Of a stretch of DNA of 64,000 bases, positions 16,032-23,234 are shown piece by piece. The stretch comes from Terriglobales bacterium. GTDB taxonomy: Bacteria > Acidobacteriota > Terriglobia > Terriglobales > Acidobacteriaceae. Made by a program: the position numbers and the translations under genes. Under the pieces are notes generated by a model. It was not told the DNA's origin and did not search any database. It worked only from the letters and a program-made list of their open reading frames with translations. The DNA lies in NCBI GenBank assembly GCA_025936825.1, contig JAICSO010000008.1, forward strand, positions 62,001-126,000. The letters are read 5' to 3'. Within the stretch, counting starts at the first letter, position 1, and each line of letters opens with the position of its first letter.

Positions 16032-16034
16032 TTT
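15997..16034 (+). terminator. intrinsic terminator of the candidate RNA
   Basis: ACGGCCCGCA pairs perfectly with TGCGGGCCGT, plus two inner pairs, around a 6-nt loop, and is followed by TTCTTCTTT. It stands about 50 bp before the next gene's ATG, so it could also act as an attenuator. Confidence 0.88.
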
Positions 16035-16082
16035 GCAGTGACTGGTGGCTCGTGACGAGTGGCCAGAGTAAGATTCAATCCA

Positions 16083-16523
16083 ATGGGTGTTGAAGATTTT
16101 GCCGGGAACCGGGCCAGCTTTGCTGCTCGCTACGTGTCCATGAGCGACGCGGAACTCCTCGCACTTGCAGCCAAGTCTTGGGAACTGAGCGATTCCGCCT
16201 GGGACGCTCTGGAGGACGAACTCGATCGTCGAGGACTGGAACCACCCCCGCCGGAAGAGGTACCGCAGGTCGAGGCAGTGGAGAAACGGAACCTTGTGCT
16301 TCTCCGCAGGTTCCGCGACCTTCCCGAAGCTCTGCTCGCCAAGGGCATGCTCGAGTCCGCTGGAATCTCTTGTTTTCTCGCCGACGACAACATGGTCCGT
16401 CTCGACTGGTTTCTCTCCAACCTGCTGGGAGGCGCCAAGCTCATGGTTGACGCCGAGGACTTCGCGGAAGCTTCTCGCGTCCTGAATGAGCCCGCTCCCC
16501 AGGACTTAGAAGACGATGATTGA
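16083..16523 (+). CDS. DUF2007-like small protein
   Basis: A 146-residue soluble protein with two parts. Residues 1-65 are helical (MSDAELLALAAKSWELSDSA, then WDALEDELDRRGL), a short module seen at the front of acidobacterial DUF2007 proteins. Residues 70-135 are the DUF2007 module (NLVLLRRFRDLPEALLAKGML, ESAGISCFLADDNMVRLDW, AKLMVDAEDFAEASRVL). I use the ATG at 16083; a GTG at 16059 or the ATG at 16140 are alternatives, as no strong ribosome binding site decides. It lies just after a terminator that ends a candidate structured RNA, so it may be controlled by read-through. It faces the NUDIX gene with 12 bp between the stops. Confidence 0.78.
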   Translation: MGVEDFAGNRASFAARYVSMSDAELLALAAKSWELSDSAWDALEDELDRRGLEPPPPEEVPQVEAVEKRNLVLLRRFRDLPEALLAKGMLESAGISCFLADDNMVRLDWFLSNLLGGAKLMVDAEDFAEASRVLNEPAPQDLEDDD

Positions 16524-16535
16524 TGCCGATTCACC

Positions 16536-16967
16536 TCAGAGCGCAGCTTTCGCCAGCGCTGCGCGAATCACTCCGGCTGTATCTTCGGCTAAGGGAAGCT
16601 TTGCCACATCATCCGGAGTGAACCACTGCGCATCGGCGGCATCGGCACCAGCGTGCAGTTCTCCGGAAACCCGCTCACACAGGAAGTCGATCAAGACGTA
16701 GTGGTAAATGATCGTTCCGTTGCTGTCTGGAACCACGCGGTCGAAGACCCCCAGCAACTCGGTTGCGCGGACAACGAGCCCCGTTTCCTCTAAAGCTTCG
16801 CGCTCGGCACCTTGCCGCAGGGTCTCGCCGAGTTCCAGCATTCCACCGGGGATGGACCACTCGCCGAGGAGAGGAGCTTTGCCGCGCTTAATTAACACAA
16901 CCCTGCCGCCCTCCACGATGAGAGCGCCCACTCCGACCAGCGGCTGCTTGGGATGTTCTCGTTGCAT
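16536..16967 (-). CDS. NUDIX hydrolase
   Basis: A 143-residue single-domain protein. The NUDIX box is complete: GGMLELGE, seven residues, then REALEETGL, giving the Mg-binding Glu residues. Strands VGVGALIVEGGRVVLIKRG and the HYVLIDFLCERV segment fit an ADP-ribose or nucleotide pyrophosphatase, but the substrate cannot be read from the box. The N-terminus MQREHPKQPLVGVGAL is short. No Shine-Dalgarno sequence is seen. A heptanucleotide array starts 7 bp upstream of the ATG. It is divergent from the ligase gene. Confidence 0.9.
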   Translation of the reverse strand: MQREHPKQPLVGVGALIVEGGRVVLIKRGKAPLLGEWSIPGGMLELGETLRQGAEREALEETGLVVRATELLGVFDRVVPDSNGTIIYHYVLIDFLCERVSGELHAGADAADAQWFTPDDVAKLPLAEDTAGVIRAALAKAAL

Positions 16968-16973
16968 AGTAAA

Positions 16974-17001
16974 CAGTTGCTAGTTCTCAGTTGCCAGTTC
17001 C
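16974..17001. repeat. single-arm heptanucleotide array upstream of the NUDIX gene
   Basis: CAGTTGC, TAGTTCT, CAGTTGC, CAGTTCC in exact 7-bp register, the same words as at 6152-6186. No inverted arm follows. Further on, a 9-bp-period stretch CTTTGCGGT, GTTCGCGTC, CTTTGCGGT is found near 17055-17083. The rest of the spacer to 17190 shows no gene. Confidence 0.8.
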
Positions 17002-17190
17002 CGGGCGCCAGTCGTCAACCCACTCAACGGTCACAGCTTCCAGCCGCTGGTTCCATTTGCTTTGCGGTGTTCGCGTCCTTTGCGGTTCAAAGCAGTGACG
17101 GTTCAGGTGCACCCAGCATCATACTTGGCCGCAGCCAGTTTCATTTGGGTAGATCACCTGATGTCCCGATCCCCAGATTAGAATTTCACC

Positions 17191-19041
17191 GTGGCATTAG
17201 AAGAATACAAACGGAAGCGACGCTTCTCGGAAACGCCCGAGCCCCCGCCCAAGCTCGATAAGAGTAAAGGCCATCGCTTCGTCGTACAGCGGCACCATGC
17301 GACGCGTCTGCATTATGACTTTCGCTTGGAGATGGAAGGCGTGCTGAAATCCTGGGCGGTGCCGAAGGGGCCGTCGCTCGATCCCGCCGACAAGCGGCTT
17401 GCCATGGAGGTCGAAGACCACCCCGTTTCATATTTCGATTTCGAGGGGATCATCCCTGAAGGCAATTACGGCGCAGGCACGGTGATGGTGTGGGACGTCG
17501 GCACCTGGGAACCGCTCTCGCCGGAAACAAAGGATGGCAAGTACGTTGCGGGCACCGACGGGGAAGCGTCGGCCATGCTCAAGAAAGGTGACCTCAAGTT
17601 TCGCCTGCACGGCAAAAAATTGAATGGCGACTTTGCCTTAATTCACATTAAATCGCGCCGCCCAGGAAGCAAAGGAAACGAGTGGCTGCTGATCAAGAAG
17701 CATGACCAGTTTGTCATTCCAGGATTCGACGCGGAGCAACTCGATAAGTCGGTTCTGACCAAGCGCACCATGGCGCAGATCGCCGGTGACGAGGGTTCGG
17801 CGGAGTGGCAGAGCAACAAGAAAGCGTCGCGCGGCAGCTCGGCGAAGTCTTCCTGGTTGGCGGACACTTTGGCGCGAGTGGAGAAGAAGAAAGCAAAGGC
17901 AAAAACATCCACCACGAAGGACACGAAGGCACACGAAAAAGAAGCAAGGGAACATCAAAGCGAGAATGGCGATAAAAGCGCTGGGGGTTCCACCGCGTCA
18001 CGAGTCCGTAAATCCTCTGCGAAGTCGGCTAACTCTGCGGTAAAGGATCTTGCGGGTGCAGTGAAGCGCGCCATGCCCACGGCCATTACGCCAATGCTCG
18101 CTTCCCTGTGCGAGGAGCCGTTCGACGATCCGAATTGGCTTTTTGAAATTAAGTGGGACGGTTATCGCGCGGTCGCCTTTCTCGAAGATGGCGACGTGCG
18201 CCTGGTCTCGCGCAATCACAATGACCTGACCGCCAGGTTCTCCGAACTACGCGAACTTTCGAAGGCGATGAAAGCAAAGGGCGCCATTCTCGACGGCGAG
18301 GTCGTGGTGCTGGACGACCAGGGCCGCCCTTCTTTCAGTCTGATGCAGCAGCGTACTGGGCTGCGCAGCCAGGGACGGCAGACCACTCCGCGCCGCGACC
18401 TGCCGATTTTGTACTTTGTTTTCGATCTGATTTACCTCGACGGCTACGACCTGCGAAAGGTCACGCTCGAGGAACGCAAGCGAGTGCTGCGCGAAATTGT
18501 GACGGACTCCGAGATGGTGCGCTACTCGGATCATTTTGCCGGCAGCGGAAACGCGTTGTTTGGCGTCGCTAAACAAAAAGGACTTGAGGGCATCATTGCT
18601 AAGAAGGCGAACAGTTGTTACGAGGAGCGCCGCAGCCGCGAGTGGCAAAAAATCAAGATCACGCAGACGGTGGATTGCGTAATTGGCGGCTATACCGATC
18701 CGGAAGGATCGCGCCAGTATTTCGGATCTTTAATGCTCGGCCTATACAACGAGAAGAAGCAGTTGATTCACGTCGGCAATGCGGGCACGGGATTCAATCA
18801 TGCGCGGCTCAAGGAGATGTCCACCGTGCTGAAAGGAATAGAGTCGAGCAGCAACCCGTTCACGGGGCCCACGGAGCCAAGGAAAGCGCATTGGGTGAAG
18901 CCCACGCGTGTTGCCGAAGTAAAATTCACGGAGTGGACTCATGAAACCAATGAAGGTGGCGTGAAGTTGCGCGCCCCGGTGTTCATGAGCCTGCGCGAAG
19001 ATAAGGATCCGGAAGACTGCACGTTTGTCGGACAGCAGTAG
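17191..19041 (+). CDS. ligD: ATP-dependent DNA ligase with 3'-phosphoesterase domain (LigD type)
   Basis: A 616-residue NHEJ-type ligase that lacks the polymerase domain. Residues 25-190 form the phosphoesterase domain ([50 protein letters not shown]) that trims 3' ends. After a charged linker comes the ligase: adenylation Lys in [13 protein letters not shown], then [12 protein letters not shown], and the OB fold with [20 protein letters not shown]. Start is GTG. The linker (about 240-300) includes [16 protein letters not shown], encoded by a dispersed 9-bp-period repeat. No ku gene is adjacent. Confidence 0.94.
   Translation: MALEEYKRKRRFSETPEPPPKLDKSKGHRFVVQRHHATRLHYDFRLEMEGVLKSWAVPKGPSLDPADKRLAMEVEDHPVSYFDFEGIIPEGNYGAGTVMVWDVGTWEPLSPETKDGKYVAGTDGEASAMLKKGDLKFRLHGKKLNGDFALIHIKSRRPGSKGNEWLLIKKHDQFVIPGFDAEQLDKSVLTKRTMAQIAGDEGSAEWQSNKKASRGSSAKSSWLADTLARVEKKKAKAKTSTTKDTKAHEKEAREHQSENGDKSAGGSTASRVRKSSAKSANSAVKDLAGAVKRAMPTAITPMLASLCEEPFDDPNWLFEIKWDGYRAVAFLEDGDVRLVSRNHNDLTARFSELRELSKAMKAKGAILDGEVVVLDDQGRPSFSLMQQRTGLRSQGRQTTPRRDLPILYFVFDLIYLDGYDLRKVTLEERKRVLREIVTDSEMVRYSDHFAGSGNALFGVAKQKGLEGIIAKKANSCYEERRSREWQKIKITQTVDCVIGGYTDPEGSRQYFGSLMLGLYNEKKQLIHVGNAGTGFNHARLKEMSTVLKGIESSSNPFTGPTEPRKAHWVKPTRVAEVKFTEWTHETNEGGVKLRAPVFMSLREDKDPEDCTFVGQQ
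17909..17945. repeat. 9-bp-period repeat inside the ligD linker
   Basis: CACCACGAAGGACACGAAGG followed by CACACGAAAAAGAAGC matches a dispersed repeat style of CACGAAGGA words common between genes in such genomes. Here it is translated in frame, in the ligase linker. Confidence 0.6.
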
Positions 19042-19045
19042 AAAG

Positions 19046-19129
19046 TTGGCAGTTTCAAGTTTCCAGTTTCTGATGCGCGGCGTCATTTACCGCGACCTAC
19101 TCGAAACTTGAATGTGCAAACCTGAAACT
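19046..19129. repeat. inverted heptanucleotide arrays between ligD and rhodanese
   Basis: The left arm 19046-19073 is TTGGCAG, TTTCAAG, TTTCCAG, TTTCTGA. The right arm 19102-19129 is CGAAACT, TGAATGT, GCAAACC, TGAAACT in the complementary sense. It begins 4 bp after the ligase stop codon. Confidence 0.82.
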
Positions 19130-19150
19130 GCTTCTCGCAAGGAGTTCCCC

Positions 19151-19522
19151 ATGCAGCACGCACCTGGATTTCTGAAAATCGTGGACGATGCGAGATCGCG
19201 CGTAAAAGAAACGACCGTTGACGAAATCAAGCGCCGTCTTGATCGTGGGGAGAAGTTCATGGTCGTCGATGTCCGCGAAGAAAGCGAGTTCGCCAAGGAC
19301 CATCTTCCTGGGGCTGTCCACCTCGGTAAAGGCATTATCGAGCGCGATATCGAAGCTCGAGTGCCTGATCCGAAAACCGAACTCGTTCTCTACTGTGGCG
19401 GCGGTTTCCGCTCCGCCCTGGCTGCCGACAACCTGCAGAAGATGGGATATACGAATGTCAGCTCGATGGACGGCGGCATCCGCGAGTGGCGGGAGAAGAG
19501 CTACCCGCTGGTCCGCGATTAA
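19151..19522 (+). CDS. rhodanese-like sulfurtransferase
   Basis: A 123-residue single rhodanese domain. I start it at MQHAPGFLKI because AAGGAG lies 8 bp upstream; a longer frame begins 13 codons earlier. Signature elements are MVVDVREESEFAKDHLPGAVHL, the active-site loop YCGGGFRSA with the catalytic Cys that would carry persulfide, and the closing MDGGIREWREKSYPL. It acts in the cytosol in sulfur transfer; the partner is unknown. Its stop codon shares the TTAA at 19519-19522 with the convergent protease gene. Confidence 0.9.
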   Translation: MQHAPGFLKIVDDARSRVKETTVDEIKRRLDRGEKFMVVDVREESEFAKDHLPGAVHLGKGIIERDIEARVPDPKTELVLYCGGGFRSALAADNLQKMGYTNVSSMDGGIREWREKSYPLVRD

Positions 19523-20484
19523 ACAGATGGTCCGGGTTCTGGAGCGATTTCAATTGGAAAAGTCACGACTTTTTTCGCCGGATACACTCGGTCGAAGAGG
19601 ATCCAGATAATGGCAATCAGCACAAACAACAACACGCTGCCTTCCGGGCCGACAGGACCGCCGGTAATCCACTTCGAACCTTGAAAAGTCGGGCTCATTA
19701 GGTGTCCGGGCATGGTCAATCCACTGTCAGGGACAGAATAAAAGTAGGTTTCTCCCCAATCCCATGCCGAGTGCATACCAACTGCGAACCACAAGTTTCC
19801 AGTACGTTGAAGTGTGAAGCACCAGAACAGGCTGATGCACACAACACCCAGAGCCCCAATCCATGCCTCACCTTGATTGCTCAAATGAGCCAGACCGAAA
19901 AGGATTGAAATGAATACCGCCGCTGGCCAGAATCCGATGCCTTGCGCTAGCGTAAACTGCGCATAGCCGCGCGTCACAAACTCCTCGAACAATCCGACCG
20001 TCAGAAATAGCACTCCCCAGAAAGCGGCGAATTTCAGAACCCGTATGCCATGAAGTACCACGCCGCCAAAGTAAAAGTTCCCGAGTCCTCTCATGCTAAG
20101 TAGGAGTAACGTGATTGCCGCAAAACCCCAAACCGCCCCAATCCAGAAGTTCTTCCCGAATGCAGTCCTATGCGGGAGGCCATAGTCGTCGAACGGCCGA
20201 TTCTCCAAATGAGAAAGCGCCAGTGCAGGTAGCACCGCCGCTATCAGTTGCTCGATTTCACCGACGAGAAACAACCAAAGCGGAGGCAGGCCGTGAGTTC
20301 GCGGAACGAAAGCCCGGGTGATCTGCGCGAACGCCATGGTGAGCACAACAAATCCGACCACGTAGAGAAGAAATCTCCATCCGGAGCGCAGTCCCTGGGG
20401 GCCTATGAAGATATGGTGGATTGTCGATTCATCAGGCGGCTTCAACGCCGGTGGTTGAGACACGTCGTTGCTTGTGGGATCCAT
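19519..20484 (-). CDS. CPBP family intramembrane glutamic endopeptidase
   Basis: A 321-residue polytopic membrane protein with about eight hydrophobic segments. The family motifs are EEFVTRGY (the EExxxR motif with the catalytic Glu), FGLAHLSN (FxxxH) and HSAWDW. Such enzymes act inside the membrane, like the CAAX prenyl protease Rce1 or bacteriocin-immunity proteins; the substrate is unknown. I choose the ATG at 20484 (MDPTSNDVSQ), preceded by GGAGAGCGG. The longer frame would run 39 codons into the divergent gene. Its end overlaps the rhodanese stop by 4 bp. Confidence 0.9.
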   Translation of the reverse strand: MDPTSNDVSQPPALKPPDESTIHHIFIGPQGLRSGWRFLLYVVGFVVLTMAFAQITRAFVPRTHGLPPLWLFLVGEIEQLIAAVLPALALSHLENRPFDDYGLPHRTAFGKNFWIGAVWGFAAITLLLLSMRGLGNFYFGGVVLHGIRVLKFAAFWGVLFLTVGLFEEFVTRGYAQFTLAQGIGFWPAAVFISILFGLAHLSNQGEAWIGALGVVCISLFWCFTLQRTGNLWFAVGMHSAWDWGETYFYSVPDSGLTMPGHLMSPTFQGSKWITGGPVGPEGSVLLFVLIAIIWILFDRVYPAKKVVTFPIEIAPEPGPSV

Positions 20485-20533
20485 TCCGCTCTCCGCGATG
20501 CGTCGAGACATGGTAAAACAATCGCTTCGTCCT

Positions 20534-21742
20534 ATGGGTACGTTTTTCAATCGGGAAAGGTTCGGCACGCCGCAAATCTTGGCGGGATGCCTGCTGCTCA
20601 TCTTTGTCGCCGAGTGTTGCTGGTTGATCGCTCACCAGCACATTGGCATCATTGCTCCCGAAGACATATCCCGCGTGCAGGAAGGGTGGTCGCAATGGCA
20701 CGGCCATGGCGTTGCGGGAACTCCTGCCGGACTGGTGAATCCCGATACGAGCATTCGCTTACGCAGCGCTCCTTATGATCCGGACCACTCGCCCTTGTGG
20801 TACCTGATCGAATCCGCACCAGTCGCGCTCTTCAACGTTGCTCCTGATTCGCGCGCCTGGCTTTGGCTCACGCGAACTCCGTTTGTGTTCATTGCAGCAT
20901 TGCTGGGCGCGTCACTCTGGTACGTTTCGCGCCGACTTTATGGGAACGCAGGAGGCTACACCGCACTGGCACTCTACTGTTTTTCACCAGCGGTCCTTCG
21001 GGCGAGTACGCTGTGGCTCTCGCCGCCGAATATGGCGGCGGCTTGGGGGACCTTTGGTTCAGTGTTCACGGCCATTGCTGTGTCCCACACGCTGTATGCT
21101 CCGCGGGAAGTGGTGTTGTGGAACTGGCGACGCATACTGTTGCTAGGAGTGTCGCTCGCTCTCGCCGTGGGATCGTACTTCTCGCTGGCGCTGATTGTGC
21201 CGGTGCTTCTGGTCTTCATGTTCTATCTTGCGACCCACAGAAGTGCCGCAGCGGCTGCAATCCTGGGGACATCCTGCGCTTTAGCGTTGATCCTGCTGTT
21301 TGCGGCATATTTCTTTCACCCTGGCTTGTTCGCTCACGGTTTGGCAAATGCAGCCCTGTTCAATGGAACGGTGGCGGCCTTGCGTATTTGGGGTTCGTAT
21401 TTGCAACTCGCACGCGAGATCGCCGGCAGCGGACCAGTTGTTGTACTGCTGGTGCCGGTGAGTCTTATCGTTTGGGCTGCCTACCGCCGCAGTCGCTATT
21501 TTGGGAACTCTGCCCCGCTAGTGGTAGCCCTATTTTTTATGACCTTGCGGGTGCTCTCGCCGCATGAGGTGGGCTCAATTTATGGATTGTTGGCGGCCAT
21601 CTTCCTGTTCGTTTTCGTGGCCGGAATTGTCGCGGACCTCCTTGAAACCGCCGCCCGGGAACTTGCCATGGCGGTCGTTATCGGCCTTTTGGCCGCCAAC
21701 GCGGTTTGGAACCTGATTCGGCTGTATAGGATAGGTGGGTGA
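20534..21742 (+). CDS. GT-C-like integral membrane protein of unknown function
   Basis: About 402 residues with ten or so membrane segments. The first loop after segment 1 contains EDISRVQEGWSQWHGHG and YDPDHSPLWYLIES, acidic and placed like the catalytic loop of GT-C (ArnT/PMT-like) sugar transferases. I cannot assign donor or acceptor. No clear ribosome binding site decides the start; in-frame ATGs at 20498, 20510 and 20534 all precede the first membrane segment, and I use the last. It is divergent from the CPBP protease gene by about 50 bp. Confidence 0.7.
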   Translation: MGTFFNRERFGTPQILAGCLLLIFVAECCWLIAHQHIGIIAPEDISRVQEGWSQWHGHGVAGTPAGLVNPDTSIRLRSAPYDPDHSPLWYLIESAPVALFNVAPDSRAWLWLTRTPFVFIAALLGASLWYVSRRLYGNAGGYTALALYCFSPAVLRASTLWLSPPNMAAAWGTFGSVFTAIAVSHTLYAPREVVLWNWRRILLLGVSLALAVGSYFSLALIVPVLLVFMFYLATHRSAAAAAILGTSCALALILLFAAYFFHPGLFAHGLANAALFNGTVAALRIWGSYLQLAREIAGSGPVVVLLVPVSLIVWAAYRRSRYFGNSAPLVVALFFMTLRVLSPHEVGSIYGLLAAIFLFVFVAGIVADLLETAARELAMAVVIGLLAANAVWNLIRLYRIGG

Positions 21743-21818
21743 ACCGGCAGCTACAAATCTCTACATTTCTCGCAACCTAAATGGCCGCCGGGCGTTCTAA
21801 AATTGTGGAGGGGCAATT

Positions 21819-22556
21819 ATGCGCTCACGCCATCTGTTGTTCCTTTGTGTTTTGGTACTTGTCGCCCTACTGACCTCTGCGGCTATTGCTCAAAACAATT
21901 TTCCTCACGGCAATCATTTGAAGATCAACGGTGTCCCGCCCAGTGTCACATCGTTTGGATTCGGCGGACATCCTGGATTTTTCGGCGTGCCCCCAAGTGT
22001 GACCTCGATCAATTTCGGTGTTGTGCCGAACACTGGGTTCCGGCATCCTCATGGAGAGTTCGGACGCGGCTTTCATCACCGCAATCAGGGCTTGGTGCTT
22101 CCTTATTACGGCGGCGGCTACTATGTCCCCTCCGAGTATCCCGCGTACATTGGGGAGCCAATGGTGGACGACCCCGGCCCATACGAGGCGGTAGCGCCCG
22201 AGCAAAACCAAGCGGATTCCATTCAGCGGGAACTGACTTCCCTAAAGGCGACGATCAACGACTATCGTGATGAGCTGCGCAGCACGCGGACGGAGTCCAA
22301 GCCGCGCTATCAGGAACCTGCGGAGCCTCCGGCTCAGCAGCCTGTAGCCGATCAGCCCAAGACAGTACTGGTTTTCAAAGACGGGCATCAGTCCACCGTG
22401 ATGAATTACGCCATCGTCGGAACCACGCTCTATGATTTGTCGGAAGGGCGTACGAAGAAGGTGGCGCTCGCCGAACTTGACTTGCCGGCGACGGTGAAAC
22501 AGAATGACGACCGTGGCGTAGAGTTTCGGCTCCCTGCAGGAGTTCGGGCAAACTAA
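21819..22556 (+). CDS. secreted hypothetical protein, paralogue of the next gene
   Basis: 245 residues with a clear signal peptide (LLFLCVLVLVALLTSAAIA, cleaved before QNN). The mature part has FGVPPSVTSINFG-type repeats and a Gly/Tyr-rich stretch (YYGGGYYVPSEYPAYIG). A coiled helix near 130-155 (QRELTSLKATINDYRDELRS) follows. The C-terminal domain (about 180-240) is TVLVFKDGHQSTVMNYAIVG, then LDLPATVKQNDDRGVEFRLP. That domain recurs in the next gene. The start has GGAGGGG 9 bp upstream. No family name can be given. It forms an operon with 22561-23232, with 4 bp between. Confidence 0.8.
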   Translation: MRSRHLLFLCVLVLVALLTSAAIAQNNFPHGNHLKINGVPPSVTSFGFGGHPGFFGVPPSVTSINFGVVPNTGFRHPHGEFGRGFHHRNQGLVLPYYGGGYYVPSEYPAYIGEPMVDDPGPYEAVAPEQNQADSIQRELTSLKATINDYRDELRSTRTESKPRYQEPAEPPAQQPVADQPKTVLVFKDGHQSTVMNYAIVGTTLYDLSEGRTKKVALAELDLPATVKQNDDRGVEFRLPAGVRAN

Positions 22557-22560
22557 ATCG

Positions 22561-23232
22561 ATGCCAAGAGTCTTCGTATTTACGCTGTTGGCCGCGTTCT
22601 TCGGCGCAAGTGCATGGGCACAAAACATCCCGAGAATGACTGGTACGGCGCCAGGTGCGCCACTTCAGCGGCCCTTCCGTTTTGCTCCTCCCGGCAATCG
22701 ATCATTCGTCGGCTTGTCAGGAGTTCCATTCAATCGCGAAGGGCATCGTCGCGGATTCGGGCGCAATGCATTTTTCTACGGTGGGTACCCCTACTTCCCG
22801 CCTGAATACGACGAATCGTACGAGCCGGAAGTTTATGCTAAACCGCGAATGCCGGTTGTCGTGTCTTCCTCTCCCGTTCACCAGGAACCTGTTCCTTCTG
22901 CCGCTCTTCTGGAATTGCACGGAAATGAGTGGGTAAAGGTCACTTCTTTCTCGATGCCGAACATGCCGGCAACTGCGGGCCTCTCGACCGCTGCCAAGGA
23001 ACTTCCCCCGGCGATTCTCGTCTACCGCGACGGGCACTCGGAGGAGTTGAACAGTTACTCGATTGTTGGAACAATTATCTTCGCGAAGGCAGACTACGTA
23101 GTAACTGGCTCGTCGACTCGCAAAATTCAGATCGCCGATCTGGATCTCCCCGCCACCATCAAACAAAACCGCGACCGCGGTGTGAAGTTCGATCTACCCT
23201 CCGGCCCTGACGAAATCATCCTTCGGCCGTGA
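22561..23232 (+). CDS. secreted hypothetical protein, paralogue of the previous gene
   Basis: 223 residues with a signal peptide (VFTLLAAFFGASAWA, then QNIPRMT). A Gly/Phe/Tyr-rich stretch (FGRNAFFYGGYPYFPPEYDE) is followed by the same C-terminal domain as its neighbour: ILVYRDGHSEELNSYSIVG, then IADLDLPATIKQNRDRGVKF. The two look like a tandem duplication. The conserved block looks like a small beta domain that could bind a partner at the cell surface. Function is unknown. Its stop faces the VWA gene, 2 bp apart. Confidence 0.8.
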   Translation: MPRVFVFTLLAAFFGASAWAQNIPRMTGTAPGAPLQRPFRFAPPGNRSFVGLSGVPFNREGHRRGFGRNAFFYGGYPYFPPEYDESYEPEVYAKPRMPVVVSSSPVHQEPVPSAALLELHGNEWVKVTSFSMPNMPATAGLSTAAKELPPAILVYRDGHSEELNSYSIVGTIIFAKADYVVTGSSTRKIQIADLDLPATIKQNRDRGVKFDLPSGPDEIILRP

Positions 23233-23234
23233 CG

